A stretch of DNA of 64,000 nucleotides from assembly GCA_050014015.1 (NCBI GenBank), contig JBEKEC010000012.1, forward strand, positions 21,162-85,161, in the 5' to 3' direction. The position numbers were made by a program, and so were the translations under genes. The stretch comes from PALSA-1353 sp050014015 (GTDB lineage: Bacteria; Planctomycetota; Phycisphaerae; Tepidisphaerales; Tepidisphaeraceae). Shown here piece by piece: positions 8,922 to 16,433 of the stretch (position 1 is the first letter of the stretch; the number at the start of each line of letters is the position of its first letter). A model generated the notes under the pieces. That model did no database searches. It was not told where the DNA came from and was given only the letters and a program-made list of their open reading frames with translations.

Positions 8922-9797
8922 TCACCCTTGAACGCCGTTCAGCAGCGACGGAATCTTCGCCTTGCGAATCTCTTCAATCACTGCCTGGGAGGACTTCCAG
9001 GGATCGCCTGGAATGCGTTTGACCAGTTCCCCCCACACCCTGCCGAAAGCCGCTATGGCATCATCGTCTGTGAAACTCACGCCCGCAGGAAGCAAGGGTG
9101 CGATGTCCTCTGTAAGGCTTTGATTGAGCTTCCTGAGCATTGACTCCTCCGCGTTCGCCCGGCTGATGGGATGTCCCTCCAGAGCGAGATAATGCTGGAA
9201 GCACGCGATCACCCGCTCACGGTCGAGGCCGAGTCGGAGCAAACCGTGGTTAAGGTCGAACAGATCGCGGTTCTTGCGTCGCTGGAGGAGGGCTCGCAGC
9301 TTGGTGCCAAAAATTTCCTCCGGCTCGAACGCGACAATCTCCGCCTTGGCCTGATGCCAACCGCTGTTGACCTCGAATGGGTAGGCCTTATGGCCATGGA
9401 GATTTTTATGCTCGCGCGTGTTGATCTCTACTTTGAGCTTGAGTTGGCTCCCTCCCTCTTCCGGAGTGAATCTGAATACTAGGTGCATCGAATGAGCGGC
9501 CTGCGCCCTATTGGGTTTTCCGAGCCAGGAGAGGGCTTGGCGTATCGCGTCAACTGTCGTCCCGATCATTTCGCCCTGCATTTGAACGAGATCAATGTCT
9601 TCTGAATACCGCAGCGGTTTTGCGAACAACAGCTTATGGATGGCCGTGCCGCCGCGAAAAGCGATCTTCCCTTGCAACTGCTTGCTGTTGAAGAGGTCGC
9701 ATAGCGCACGGCTGATAATCAGGTCCTGTTCTACCTGCCTGAGATCAGGCCAAGGGGCATGTGCGCTCCACTCCTGCAAGTAAGCGTTGGGGATCAA
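8922..9797 (-). CDS. abiEii: AbiEii/AbiGii-type nucleotidyltransferase toxin
   Basis: 291 residues, the usual size. It has the nucleotidyltransferase signatures of the AbiEii (type IV toxin) family: F-R-G-G-T-A-I-H-K (47-55), the metal-binding S-E-D-I-D-L (65-70), and the later motifs E-I-F-G-T-K-L-R-A-L (161-170) and R-D-L-F-D-L (177-182). Known members transfer nucleotides (GTP in the type system; tRNA in MenT-type homologues) and stop growth, giving abortive phage infection. Its ATG overlaps the antitoxin stop by 4 bases, the standard AbiE arrangement. A third gene of unknown role follows 20 bases downstream. Confidence 0.93.
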   Translation of the reverse strand: MIPNAYLQEWSAHAPWPDLRQVEQDLIISRALCDLFNSKQLQGKIAFRGGTAIHKLLFAKPLRYSEDIDLVQMQGEMIGTTVDAIRQALSWLGKPNRAQAAHSMHLVFRFTPEEGGSQLKLKVEINTREHKNLHGHKAYPFEVNSGWHQAKAEIVAFEPEEIFGTKLRALLQRRKNRDLFDLNHGLLRLGLDRERVIACFQHYLALEGHPISRANAEESMLRKLNQSLTEDIAPLLPAGVSFTDDDAIAAFGRVWGELVKRIPGDPWKSSQAVIEEIRKAKIPSLLNGVQG

Positions 9798-10612
9798 GCG
9801 TCAATCTCCACCGGCACGTTGATTACCAGCTTCCACTTCGGATTTTTCTCGTCACTCACCCTCAAGGCCGCGATGATCGGTTTGGCCGCCGGATCAAGGT
9901 CCTTGAAGGACTTCGCCTTTTCGGCAAAGGCTTGAAGTCCCTTGGCCTGGCGGATATGCCCAAACCGATCCAAAAGATAGCCAAGGCGTCTGACTGCCGA
10001 ATTCTCGTAAGAGCCGGCCGCTTTGGCGAGTATGCCGGGATCAGCTTTGTTTCCCAAGTCATGGACTCCCTGCGCAGCGCCGTTGATCCCCGCCGCCTGA
10101 TGGAAATAACGGCACATGTCAAGCAGCGTCAATTCCACGCCGGCGACTTTGGCAAAGCCGGCCTCCGTTTTGAGTTGTCTGAGCCACTCGGGACGGTTCG
10201 ACTCAGCAAAGGCGGCAGGGGTCTGATACAGAAACTCGACGCGCTGGCGCCCGATGTCAATTTTCTTGAGTTGCCGCGGCGTAATGACCTGAAAGACCAT
10301 CGCCGCTTGGTGAGCTGACCCGTGGAAAGCAGCAGCACGCAGCAAGGAAACGCGGTAATCCAGCCGCAGATGCTTCATCAGCGGGTCGATCCATCGGGCT
10401 GGGTCGGGCGCACCGAACGCTTGATCCTCTGGTCTTAGGATTAGATAGAATCCCCTTCGTGGGGAAATGAGCCGACCCTTCTTCGTCAACCGCTCCACAG
10501 CCGACTGGAAGGCTTCTCGCGCTTGCCCGCGTTCGGCCAATGCCGCCGCTTGGGAGAAGACCGTCTGCCCTCGGGCAAGCTGTGAATCGATGAATTCCTG
10601 GAGGCTATTCAT
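9794..10612 (-). CDS. abiEi: AbiEi family antitoxin (winged-helix repressor)
   Basis: 272 residues. The N-terminal ~70 residues form the winged-helix region (F-S-Q-A-A-A-L ... L-T-K-K-G-R-L-I-S-P-R-R-G-F-Y), followed by the AbiEi antitoxin domain. AbiEi proteins neutralise the cognate nucleotidyltransferase without stable binding and repress their own promoter by binding inverted repeats. An inverted repeat overlaps the predicted -35 box just upstream (10637-10655). The ATG at 10612 has no Shine-Dalgarno and sits 6 bases after the -10 hexamer, so the mRNA is probably leaderless. It is first in the operon with abiEii (4-base overlap). Confidence 0.93.
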   Translation of the reverse strand: MNSLQEFIDSQLARGQTVFSQAAALAERGQAREAFQSAVERLTKKGRLISPRRGFYLILRPEDQAFGAPDPARWIDPLMKHLRLDYRVSLLRAAAFHGSAHQAAMVFQVITPRQLKKIDIGRQRVEFLYQTPAAFAESNRPEWLRQLKTEAGFAKVAGVELTLLDMCRYFHQAAGINGAAQGVHDLGNKADPGILAKAAGSYENSAVRRLGYLLDRFGHIRQAKGLQAFAEKAKSFKDLDPAAKPIIAALRVSDEKNPKWKLVINVPVEIDA

Positions 10613-10655
10613 TCCCCAATCATATGCTAAAACCTACGAAAATCAACTGATTTCG
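10613..10655 (-). promoter_or_regulatory. abiEi promoter with operator-like inverted repeat
   Basis: Reading toward abiEi: -35 TTGATT (10646-10641), 16 bases, -10 TATGAT (10624-10619), then 6 bases to the ATG at 10612, predicting transcription from about the A of the start codon. A near-perfect inverted repeat (10637-10655, arms CGAAATCA with one extra base in one arm) overlaps the -35 box and is the obvious site for AbiEi autoregulation. The rest of 10613-10827 contains only the right 30-bp repeat. Confidence 0.65.
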
Positions 10656-10761
10656 AATATGACCGGGGGAGCAGACATGCCGCAAGTATCAATCCTGATT
10701 CAACTTACCGTCATTCATCCACCGCAGCAGCTTGGCTCCCCAGCCCCGGATGCCTGCCAGG

Positions 10762-10791
10762 AAAAGTTCAATAGCCGTCTTGTTGTCCCGA
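10762..10791 (+). repeat. 30-bp direct repeat, right copy
   Basis: Identical to 8105-8134 in direct orientation, lying upstream of the abiE operon. Together they delimit the 2.6-kb AbiE segment. Confidence 0.8.
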
Positions 10792-10827
10792 CCTTTTACT
10801 GATCGCCTTTCCATTCTCCCAGCTTCC

Positions 10828-11733
10828 CTAGTTCTCGGCCGCTGTTGGTTCCCGGCCGATCTTCGCCCACAGCATTTCCGCTGCCAGCTTGTCTGCCGCC
10901 AACTTGTCCGTAGCCGACCTACGAGCCGCCATCAGCTCAGCCGTTGCTTTTGGATCAGGCACACTTTTTGTATGGACGCCTCCCCCTTGAAAGCCGTTGG
11001 CATTACCCATAGCCGGGAGTACGTCACCATTGCTGATCGGATGATCGATGATCAATACCTGTTTTTCGGGAACGACCACTTTCGCTAGCTTGTCCACCTC
11101 CAATTGGTCTGCCGCAACCGTATCGGTCGCCAGGTTGCGGGCAGCAATCTTGCCCTTGTCTGCCGCCATGCGGATGAGTGACGCGCCAGCCTGTTCTGCG
11201 GCCTTGCGGACGGCCAACGCGCGTTCGGCATCCGGATTCACGAACATATAGGCATTGCTTTCCCGGTGCCCGTTGAATTGACTGTGCGAATCGAGGTGGA
11301 GCTGATCTACACCAATCTCACCCGTGTAGTCCCCGACGACCCCGTTCGACGCAGTGGACGAGCATGACAGGTACTTTCCCTGGATGGCAACCTTGCCGCG
11401 AGAGATATATATGCGGTCGGCTTCCTCGGAAAGGTTCATGACGTCTTCGGGTTGGTCAATCGTAGAAGGGAGGCCGTCGATTACCGTGCCGTCCGGAAAG
11501 AACCGGAGGTAATGCCAGTAGCCCTCGTCGGTTTTTTCGGGTGACTCCCTGTAGAGACCGTCATATCGCAGGTGCGGGCTACCGGTGGCCTGATCCCCTT
11601 GTTGCGGACCGGGTTGGGTCGCAACGGGTTGGGTAGCGTCGGCTCCGTTGGCCGGGTGAATGAGGAGGACACCGCCAACGGCAAACAAAGCCACCAATGG
11701 AGCACTGAATAGAATGGTTCGCCGCGCGCTCAT
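10828..11733 (-). CDS. Secreted/exported protein of unknown function
   Basis: 301 residues from the ATG at 11733, chosen over an upstream in-frame start because AAGGAG lies 7 bases before it and the protein then begins with a clean signal peptide (basic start, hydrophobic core to about residue 31, ending A-N-G-A). The mature part has a Gln/Pro/Thr-rich linker (about 32-50), a globular region, and a C-terminal half rich in Ala, Lys and Asp with heptad-like spacing (A-A-D-K-L-A-A-E) that is likely coiled coil. I recognise no family. It may be periplasmic or membrane-associated; nothing links it to the flanking toxin-antitoxin genes. Confidence 0.7.
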   Translation of the reverse strand: MSARRTILFSAPLVALFAVGGVLLIHPANGADATQPVATQPGPQQGDQATGSPHLRYDGLYRESPEKTDEGYWHYLRFFPDGTVIDGLPSTIDQPEDVMNLSEEADRIYISRGKVAIQGKYLSCSSTASNGVVGDYTGEIGVDQLHLDSHSQFNGHRESNAYMFVNPDAERALAVRKAAEQAGASLIRMAADKGKIAARNLATDTVAADQLEVDKLAKVVVPEKQVLIIDHPISNGDVLPAMGNANGFQGGGVHTKSVPDPKATAELMAARRSATDKLAADKLAAEMLWAKIGREPTAAEN

Positions 11734-11868
11734 GTATCGCTCCTTCGCATCTGAAGTGCCCGATGCCAAATCGCGCCCGGTCAGACCGCCCCATCAGCGT
11801 CCCCCAAATTATACCTCCGCCCGCAAAACGCCAGCCAATTCTGGCGGAAGTCCTCACACAATTCCCGG

Positions 11869-11906
11869 TAGTGGGTTACTTTGAAAAAATTCAAAGTAAC
11901 CCACTA
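11869..11906. repeat. Perfect 17-bp inverted repeat with AAAA loop
   Basis: The arms TAGTGGGTTACTTTGAA and its exact complement are separated by AAAA. It lies between two convergent-to-divergent units (upstream of the secreted protein gene, downstream of the PIN toxin gene, both minus strand). There is no T-tract on either side, so it is not a classical Rho-independent terminator; a protein-binding site, a repeat-element end or a processing signal are alternatives. Confidence 0.85.
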
Positions 11907-11948
11907 TCCGGTGGTTGGGGCCTTTGCTGGCCGGGTCGATTTACGCCG

Positions 11949-12350
11949 CTATTCCCACATCGTCGGCACAAACCTTGAATCGCGGATGGCTTTATCGCGT
12001 GTTACCAGCACCACGTCACCGCGCGATTCGATCAGTTTCGCGGTCGCCGCGACGATACAGCGGTCATGAATATCGGGAAGCGCGGCGTATTTCGCCGTTC
12101 CCATCGCCATTTCGGCGGTGAAATCGTGCATCACAAATCTTTCGTCATCACGCAGAACGGCAAGAACCGGATCAAGTTTCAGACCCGTCCGGCGTTTGAT
12201 GCACAAATCCACAAGCTCGGCAACGACAATGGCAGCCAGGTGCAAATCCAAATCCTTGTCGTCCAGCAAAGCCCGAACAGATGCGGGGAGTCTGTGATTT
12301 GCTTCAAGCCACCACACCAGCACATGGGTATCCAAGACCATCTCGCTCAT
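11949..12350 (-). CDS. vapC: PIN-domain ribonuclease toxin (VapC family)
   Basis: 133 residues, typical of VapC. The PIN-domain acidic residues are visible: D7 in V-L-D-T-H, E45 in V-V-A-E-L, D93/D96 in L-P-D-I-H-D-R, and D119 in V-T-R-D-K-A. These coordinate Mg2+ for RNA cleavage, commonly of tRNA or rRNA. The ATG overlaps the stop of the upstream antitoxin by 4 bases. L-D-T-H-V-L-V-W-W puts it in the subgroup usually annotated as type II toxin-antitoxin PIN proteins. Confidence 0.92.
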   Translation of the reverse strand: MSEMVLDTHVLVWWLEANHRLPASVRALLDDKDLDLHLAAIVVAELVDLCIKRRTGLKLDPVLAVLRDDERFVMHDFTAEMAMGTAKYAALPDIHDRCIVAATAKLIESRGDVVLVTRDKAIRDSRFVPTMWE

Positions 12351-12601
12351 GATTCGCGTGCGTCCAGCTTGGCGTTCCAGGATTTCTTAACCTGTTCGAG
12401 CTCTTCATCGCTGGTAAACCGCCCGTCGGGCGGAGCGAAAATGCCGAAGTAGGTGATGCCGCGCCGACGGGTGGGTCGATCCGGAGTGGCCGAGTGATTC
12501 TCCACAAACTCAACAACCACCCGTGCCTCGGCGACCCCTTCCGGCAAGCGGTCCAGCGAAATGGTCCCGTTTTTATATGTGCCTTGGATTATCTGGCTCA
12601 T
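12347..12601 (-). CDS. Antitoxin of PIN-domain toxin-antitoxin pair
   Basis: 84 residues, first of a two-gene operon with the PIN toxin (4-base overlap), preceded by GAGGT 7 bases before the ATG. The N-terminal half, I-I-Q-G-T-Y-K-N-G-T-I-S-L, has the beta-hairpin character of AbrB/AF2212-like antitoxins (DNA binding), and the C-terminal half is acidic and helical (S-D-E-E-L-E-Q-V), as expected for the toxin-neutralising tail. Assignment is by position and character; the exact antitoxin family is uncertain. Nothing else is evident in 12602-12800. Confidence 0.8.
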   Translation of the reverse strand: MSQIIQGTYKNGTISLDRLPEGVAEARVVVEFVENHSATPDRPTRRRGITYFGIFAPPDGRFTSDEELEQVKKSWNAKLDARES

Positions 12602-12800
12602 GGGCTACCTCGCATGTGCAATCTTACCACACCGAACCGGGATGTGCCTACTGACTGCCACGGTTACCTGCGTCGCGCCCATCGGTGGAAATATAGTCGT
12701 ACCCCTGTTTGGTGAAAGCATTGGGCGGATATCGTGGCCCGCCTCGGCCATTTGAGGATTCCTATTGAAGCCTCAAAAAGCTCCCACGATCATACGGTGG

Positions 12801-13406
12801 TTATCCGGTATCCCGCGCTGCGGCAATCGCGTGAAATGTCCGTCCTTCCCGCCGGTATTTCCGCTCGAAATTCGTGCTGACTTCGTTCAGGTTGCATTCA
12901 ACTTCCTTCAGGGGCGAGCCGCGCACGACTTGCTGAATCTGTTGGAAGTATTCCTCGTGATCGGTGACGATTTGCAGGCGTCCGGCGGGCTTGAGGACGC
13001 GGTGGATTTCAACCAGAAACGGCGGCTTGATCAGACGGCGCTTGTGGTGGCGTTTTTTCGGCCAGGGGTCGGGGAAATAGATGTGGACGACGGCCAGGGA
13101 AGAATCGGGGACAAATTCCTTAAGGAAATAGGCGGCCTCGGCGCGGGCGGTGCGGACGTTGGTGCAGGCGTTGCGGCGAAGACGGTCGCTGGCATAACGC
13201 CAGAACCATCGCGCGTATTCGATTCCGAAGAAGTTGGTGTCCGGCCGGGCCTTGGCCTGATCGGTGAGAAACGTCCCCTTGCCGATGCCGATTTCCAGTT
13301 CAACCGGGTGATCGTTGCCGAAAAGCTCGCTCCAGACGATGGGATGCGGAAGTGTTTCCACGTCCACGCCGACGGGTTCGACGATCAGGTCTTTGGACGA
13401 TTGCAT
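12801..13406 (-). CDS. trmB: tRNA (guanine-N7-)-methyltransferase
   Basis: 201 residues. TrmB places m7G at position 46 of the tRNA variable loop using SAM. Motif I E-I-G-I-G-K-G (38-44), the family-specific H-I-Y-F-P-D-P-W-P-K-K-R-H-H-K-R-R-L (about 108-125) and the C-terminal T-N-F-E-R-K-Y are all intact. It starts 2 bases after the purH stop and is last in the apparent propeller lipoprotein-purH-trmB operon. Length is normal. Confidence 0.97.
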   Translation of the reverse strand: MQSSKDLIVEPVGVDVETLPHPIVWSELFGNDHPVELEIGIGKGTFLTDQAKARPDTNFFGIEYARWFWRYASDRLRRNACTNVRTARAEAAYFLKEFVPDSSLAVVHIYFPDPWPKKRHHKRRLIKPPFLVEIHRVLKPAGRLQIVTDHEEYFQQIQQVVRGSPLKEVECNLNEVSTNFERKYRREGRTFHAIAAARDTG

Positions 13407-13408
13407 TG

Positions 13409-14986
13409 TCAGTGCTTGAAATGGCGCTGGCCGGTAAGGACCATGGCCGCGCCGCGCTCGTCGATGAGTTTGATGGTGTCTTGGTCCTTGAGGGAACCGC
13501 CGGGATGGACGATCGCGGTGATTCCGGCATCGAGAAGCAATCGCGGCGCATCGGGGAAAGGGAAGAACGCATCACTGGCGGCGACGGCGCCGACACAGCG
13601 TCCCCCGGCCTTTTCGATCGCCAGCCTGGCGGCGCTGGGGCGGTCCATCTGTCCGGCGCCAGCGCCGACAAGCATTTGATTTTTGCAGACGACGATGGCG
13701 TTGCTCTTGACGTGCTTGCAGGCGATCCAGGCGAATTTCAGATCGGCCAGTTCCGCGTGGGTGGGCGGCCGGCGCGAAGCGATCTTCCACGCGGATTCAT
13801 CGACGCCGGCCAGATCGCGCTGCTGGAGCAGGAATCCGCCGGCGATCTTGTGCATATGCAGTTCGGAGGAATCGGCGGTTCCCAGGGGTCCGACGCGAAG
13901 GAGGCGGACGTTTTTCCAGCGGTCTTTCAGGACCGCCAGCGCATCTTCCGCGAAATTCGGGGCGACGATGACTTCCAGCAGCTTGTCGATGGACGTGATG
14001 GCGATTGCGACGCCCGAGTCGATGGTTCGATTGATGGCGACGATTCCGCCGAACGCCGCCAGCGGATCGCCGTCGAAAGCCCGGTGGAAGGCCTCGGCGG
14101 GAGAATCGGCGACGGCGAAGCCACAGGGAGTGGCGTGCTTCACGATGCAGGCGGCGGGCCGGTCGAATTCCTTCACCGCCGCCAGCGCGGCATCGGAGTC
14201 GAGAAGATTGACGTAAGAAAGCTCCTTGCCATGGAGCTGGGTGGCCCGGGCGACGGAGGCTTCACTGCTTTTTCGATCATCGACATAGAGTGCGGCCATT
14301 TGATGGGGATTTTCGCCGTAACGCAGGACTTGCCGGCGGGTCAGGCGAAGCTGGAGTTGCTCGGGGAGGATTTCAGGCTCGATTTTGTCCTGGAGGAATT
14401 CGGCGATAGCCGCATCGTAGGCGGCGGTGTGGGCGAAAGCCCGGCGGGCCTGTTTGAGCCGATGGGCGGCGCAGGACGATCCACCATGTTTCCGCAGATC
14501 GCCCAGGACTTTTTCGTATTGACCGGGATCGGTGGCGACCAGGACGAAGCGGTGGTTTTTCGCGGCCGAGCGGATCATCGCCGGGCCGCCGACGTCGATG
14601 TTCTCGATGGCTTCGTCGAGCGAAACGCCGGGCTTGGCAACGGTCTGCTGGAAGGGATAGAGGTTCACGCAGAGCAAGTCGATGGGTTGGATGCCGTGGT
14701 CCTTCATGGCCTCGAGGTGCTGGGGGTTGTCGCGCAGGGCCAGCAATCCGCCGTGGATTTTGGGATGAAGCGTCTTGACGCGGCCGTCCATCATTTCCGG
14801 GAAGCCGGTCACATCGGAGACGTCGGCGACTTTCAAGCCGGCTTCGCGAAGGAACCGTGCCGTGCCGCCGGTGCTGATCAGTTCGACGTTGAATTCACTG
14901 GAAAGCGCCGCGGCGAATTCGAGCAGGCCGGTCTTGTCGGAAACGGAAAGCAGGGCTCGGCGAACTGGGACCAGATCATCGGACAT
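13409..14986 (-). CDS. purH: Bifunctional AICAR transformylase/IMP cyclohydrolase
   Basis: 525 residues from the ATG at 14986 (another ATG 15 bases upstream is possible; neither has a clear ribosome site). It catalyses the last two steps of de novo IMP synthesis. The N-terminal cyclohydrolase domain starts R-R-A-L-L-S-V-S-D-K-T-G and has S-T-G-G-T-A and G-R-V-K-T-L-H-P; the C-terminal transformylase domain has R-Y-G-E-N-P-H-Q, V-K-H-A-T-P-C-G and, near the end, S-D-A-F-F-P-F. Its start overlaps the end of the propeller lipoprotein gene by 11 bases, and trmB follows after 2 bases, so the three are co-transcribed. purQ is elsewhere in the window (19803). Confidence 0.97.
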   Translation of the reverse strand: MSDDLVPVRRALLSVSDKTGLLEFAAALSSEFNVELISTGGTARFLREAGLKVADVSDVTGFPEMMDGRVKTLHPKIHGGLLALRDNPQHLEAMKDHGIQPIDLLCVNLYPFQQTVAKPGVSLDEAIENIDVGGPAMIRSAAKNHRFVLVATDPGQYEKVLGDLRKHGGSSCAAHRLKQARRAFAHTAAYDAAIAEFLQDKIEPEILPEQLQLRLTRRQVLRYGENPHQMAALYVDDRKSSEASVARATQLHGKELSYVNLLDSDAALAAVKEFDRPAACIVKHATPCGFAVADSPAEAFHRAFDGDPLAAFGGIVAINRTIDSGVAIAITSIDKLLEVIVAPNFAEDALAVLKDRWKNVRLLRVGPLGTADSSELHMHKIAGGFLLQQRDLAGVDESAWKIASRRPPTHAELADLKFAWIACKHVKSNAIVVCKNQMLVGAGAGQMDRPSAARLAIEKAGGRCVGAVAASDAFFPFPDAPRLLLDAGITAIVHPGGSLKDQDTIKLIDERGAAMVLTGQRHFKH

Positions 14987-16241
14987 GAGCGGGCCATCCA
15001 TCGAACGACGGGAGGGAGTGCTCGGGGGCAAAGTTCTGGGCGATTTCGCCGTAGGAGCCGGGCTGCAACACTGATTTCAAGGCCACGACAAGGCCGTTGC
15101 TGGTGACGGCGTAGATGAGGGAAGCCTTGGGTTGGGACGCGGCGAAAATCAGGTCTCGGCGATGGGTTTTGAAGGCGATCCGGCCGGTTTGTTTGTCGAC
15201 CGCCGCCAGGCCGCTCATCTCATCGGGCGTTCCGAGCACGACGTAGACGTATTGGTCATCCTCGGCCAGTATCCTGACGGCGTTTTTGAGGGTCCAGCGA
15301 GGCGAGTGGAAGGGGGATTCCTCGGCTGTGTCCCCATTGCCGAGGGTCATTTTTGTTGTTTTGTCGATGGCGGTCAATCCGGCGTCGGGGACATATTGAT
15401 AAACAGCGGTGTCGGTGACCTGCGGGCCGGTGGTCAGCGGCTCGCCGGCGAAATACTGCCATTTCAACTTGCCGTTCGCTTTGTCCAGGCAATACAGTTT
15501 TCCCGCGGTGGTGGAGCAATAACAACTGGTGCTGTCGACGGCGATGGCGGAGAGGATTTTGCTCTGGGTGTCAAAGGCGTCGTTGGGCAGGAGGAGCGGC
15601 CAATAGGGGGTGCGGTCTTCGGCGCAGGCGAAAACGTAGCCAGCCTCGCTGCCAGAGTAGATGACGTTGTCCGAAATGGCGACGGCGCCGTCCACGGCGC
15701 CGAAGGTCAGAAAAGTCCACTGGACGGATTCGAAATCCTGAGTGACATCCACCTGGCCGAGACATCCCTTCTGGAAATCCATACCGACGTAGACGAAATT
15801 GTGATTGCCGACGGCCTGGTTGGTGATGTTATATTTAACGTCGACGGACCTGATGTAACTGCCGGTCCGGCTATACAACTCCAGCGTGTGGGTGGTGGGA
15901 AAAACGATGCCGCCGGTGACAAGGGTGGGGCCGCCCTGGAGGGAAAGATCGGGGGTTCCGATCTCGTTGCGATAGAGAAGCTCGCCGCTGTCGCCCTTGA
16001 CGGCGTGGTCGTAATTCATGTTGGTCAGGACGTGCACGGCGCCGTCGAGGAAATAGATTCCCTTGACCGAGTCGCCGGAATGCAGGGGGAGTTGGACGTC
16101 CCAGGCTACGACAAACGAGGGATTGGAAATGAGCACGAAATCATTGCGGTGGCGGTCAGCGACGGTCGTGGGTTGGCAGCCGGCGAGAATCAAGCAGAAG
16201 GTCGCAACGGCGCCGGCCACAAGCAAAGAATGTCGAGTCAC
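14976..16241 (-). CDS. PQQ-like beta-propeller lipoprotein
   Basis: 421 residues starting at GTG 16241; GAGGAG lies 6 bases upstream, and this start puts the lipoprotein signal at the very N-terminus (L-I-L-A-G-C, Cys at about 22). The rest consists of repeated ~40-residue blades of the PQQ/BamB type, with motifs such as G-K-L-Y-C-L-D-K-A-N-G-K-L-K-W-Q-Y and G-L-A-A-V-D-K-Q-T-G-R-I-A. Such proteins are periplasmic scaffolds; without the catalytic residues of quinoprotein dehydrogenases an enzymatic role is unlikely. It is the first gene of the operon with purH and trmB, an association with no obvious functional logic. Confidence 0.85.
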   Translation of the reverse strand: MTRHSLLVAGAVATFCLILAGCQPTTVADRHRNDFVLISNPSFVVAWDVQLPLHSGDSVKGIYFLDGAVHVLTNMNYDHAVKGDSGELLYRNEIGTPDLSLQGGPTLVTGGIVFPTTHTLELYSRTGSYIRSVDVKYNITNQAVGNHNFVYVGMDFQKGCLGQVDVTQDFESVQWTFLTFGAVDGAVAISDNVIYSGSEAGYVFACAEDRTPYWPLLLPNDAFDTQSKILSAIAVDSTSCYCSTTAGKLYCLDKANGKLKWQYFAGEPLTTGPQVTDTAVYQYVPDAGLTAIDKTTKMTLGNGDTAEESPFHSPRWTLKNAVRILAEDDQYVYVVLGTPDEMSGLAAVDKQTGRIAFKTHRRDLIFAASQPKASLIYAVTSNGLVVALKSVLQPGSYGEIAQNFAPEHSLPSFDGWPAHVR

Positions 16242-16433
16242 ACGCTTCTCCTCAGGCATTGCATGCAAAAGGCCCGGATGCCGCCATGGCCAAGGGCCCG
16301 GTGGGATTGCCCCAAGCATAGCCGATCAAGACCTTTAGCGTCAAACGGCAATCATGGCGTTGACAACGCCGACGCAATAAACGCTTCAGGTGCGCGTTAA
16401 GAATCCAGCAGACAGCTATCATAAAGGACAACT

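Noticed and set aside
13352..15106. 584-codon open frame on the plus strand opposite purH
   Set aside because: Shadow of a GC-rich gene: low-complexity Gly/Asp-rich translation with no motifs, and purH on the other strand is unambiguous.
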